Assembly (NCBI GenBank): GCA_029946045.1 | Contig: JAQSDS010000090.1 | Location: 1-6,376, forward strand | From: Rhodoferax sp. | Lineage (GTDB): Bacteria > Pseudomonadota > Gammaproteobacteria > Burkholderiales > Burkholderiaceae_C | DNA: 6,376 nt | Direction of reading: 5' to 3' | Shown: positions 6,075 through 6,376 of the stretch, one piece after another | Position numbering within the stretch: position 1 is the stretch's first letter | Layout: each line of letters starts with the position of its first letter | Program-made: the position numbers and the translations under genes | The notes under the pieces: model-generated | What the model was told of the DNA's origin: nothing | Seen by the model: only the letters and a program-made list of their open reading frames with translations | Databases searched by the model: none

Positions 6075-6376
6075 CCCCTGGCAACAACCTGCTCACGGTG
6101 CGCAGTTTAGGCATGCGCTTTGGCGGCATTCAGGCCTTGACTGATGTGAACTTCGACATTCCGACTGACTCCATTTCGGCCTTGATTGGGCCCAATGGGG
6201 CTGGCAAGACAACCGTGTTCAACTGCATTACCGGGTTTTACCGGCCCAGCGCGGGCGATATCGAATTGACGGTTGGCGGGCACTCCCAAAACCTGGGCAA
6301 CCTGTTGGCATCCAAATTGTTGGGTGGTTCGCATCGCATCGCCCGCCATGGCATTGCCCGCACGTTCCAGAACATC
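6071..6376 (+). CDS. livG: ABC transporter ATP-binding protein LivG (N-terminal part, cut by window edge)
   Basis: The frame from ATG at 6071 runs 102 codons to the window edge without a stop. It shows the start of an ABC ATPase: MRFGGIQAL (15-23), Walker A GPNGAGKT (40-47), the LivG-type continuation TVFNCITGFYRP, and the Q-loop RTFQNI (97-102), at which the window ends. The signature motif, Walker B and H-loop lie outside. It would power LivHM, normally together with LivF, which is expected just downstream. The start overlaps the livM stop (ATGA, 6071-6074), and no clear Shine-Dalgarno is seen, so translation probably depends on coupling. Between the Walker A region and the Q-loop it carries about 11 residues more than E. 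coli LivG as I recall it. Confidence 0.93.
   Translation, partial: MTPGNNLLTVRSLGMRFGGIQALTDVNFDIPTDSISALIGPNGAGKTTVFNCITGFYRPSAGDIELTVGGHSQNLGNLLASKLLGGSHRIARHGIARTFQNI

Noticed and set aside
1..6376. Mobile elements, CRISPR arrays, tRNA/rRNA genes, phage or defence genes
   Set aside because: No terminal inverted repeats, transposase motifs, spaced direct repeats or RNA-gene sequences were seen; the window is nearly filled by metabolic and transport genes.

Overview
The window reads as ordinary chromosomal DNA from a betaproteobacterium. The proteins resemble the Burkholderiales/Comamonadaceae type (Rhodoferax, Polaromonas or Limnohabitans-like), but that placement comes from protein character, moderate-to-high GC and operon style, not from a marker gene. 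It is densely coding, with no RNA genes, mobile elements, CRISPR arrays or long repeats that I can see.

Layout. Positions 1-906 (minus strand) hold the N-terminal 302 codons of an FAD-dependent amine/amino-acid oxidoreductase of the DAO fold, closest in motif pattern to FOXRED1-like proteins. It runs off the left edge. An AT-rich 87-bp divergent intergenic region (907-993) carries a good sigma70-type promoter facing right and an imperfect dyad over it. Rightward follows a five-gene same-strand block: an ALDH7-family (antiquitin/AmaB-type) alpha-aminoadipate semialdehyde dehydrogenase (994-2508), a LivJ/LivK-type periplasmic binding protein (2584-3717), the permeases LivH (3838-4764) and LivM (4761-6074), and the start of the ATPase LivG (6071 to the right edge). 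livH/livM and livM/livG overlap by ATGA, so they are translationally coupled. The binding-protein gene is set apart from livH by 120 bp containing two stem-loops.

How the genes may work together (inference). A HAAT-family ABC importer brings in an amino acid or related compound. The divergent flavoprotein would oxidise an amine, and the ALDH7 enzyme would oxidise the resulting semialdehyde. ALDH7 enzymes act on alpha-aminoadipate semialdehyde / piperideine-6-carboxylate, so the simplest reading is catabolism of lysine or pipecolate (or a close analogue) to 2-aminoadipate. The binding protein keeps several LivJ amino-acid-anchoring positions but has lost the LivJ Tyr202 equivalent, which fits a ligand other than leucine.

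There is no clear sign of a wholly new system. The points of most interest are the gene combination, the altered ligand pocket, the divergent control region and the intercistronic hairpins.
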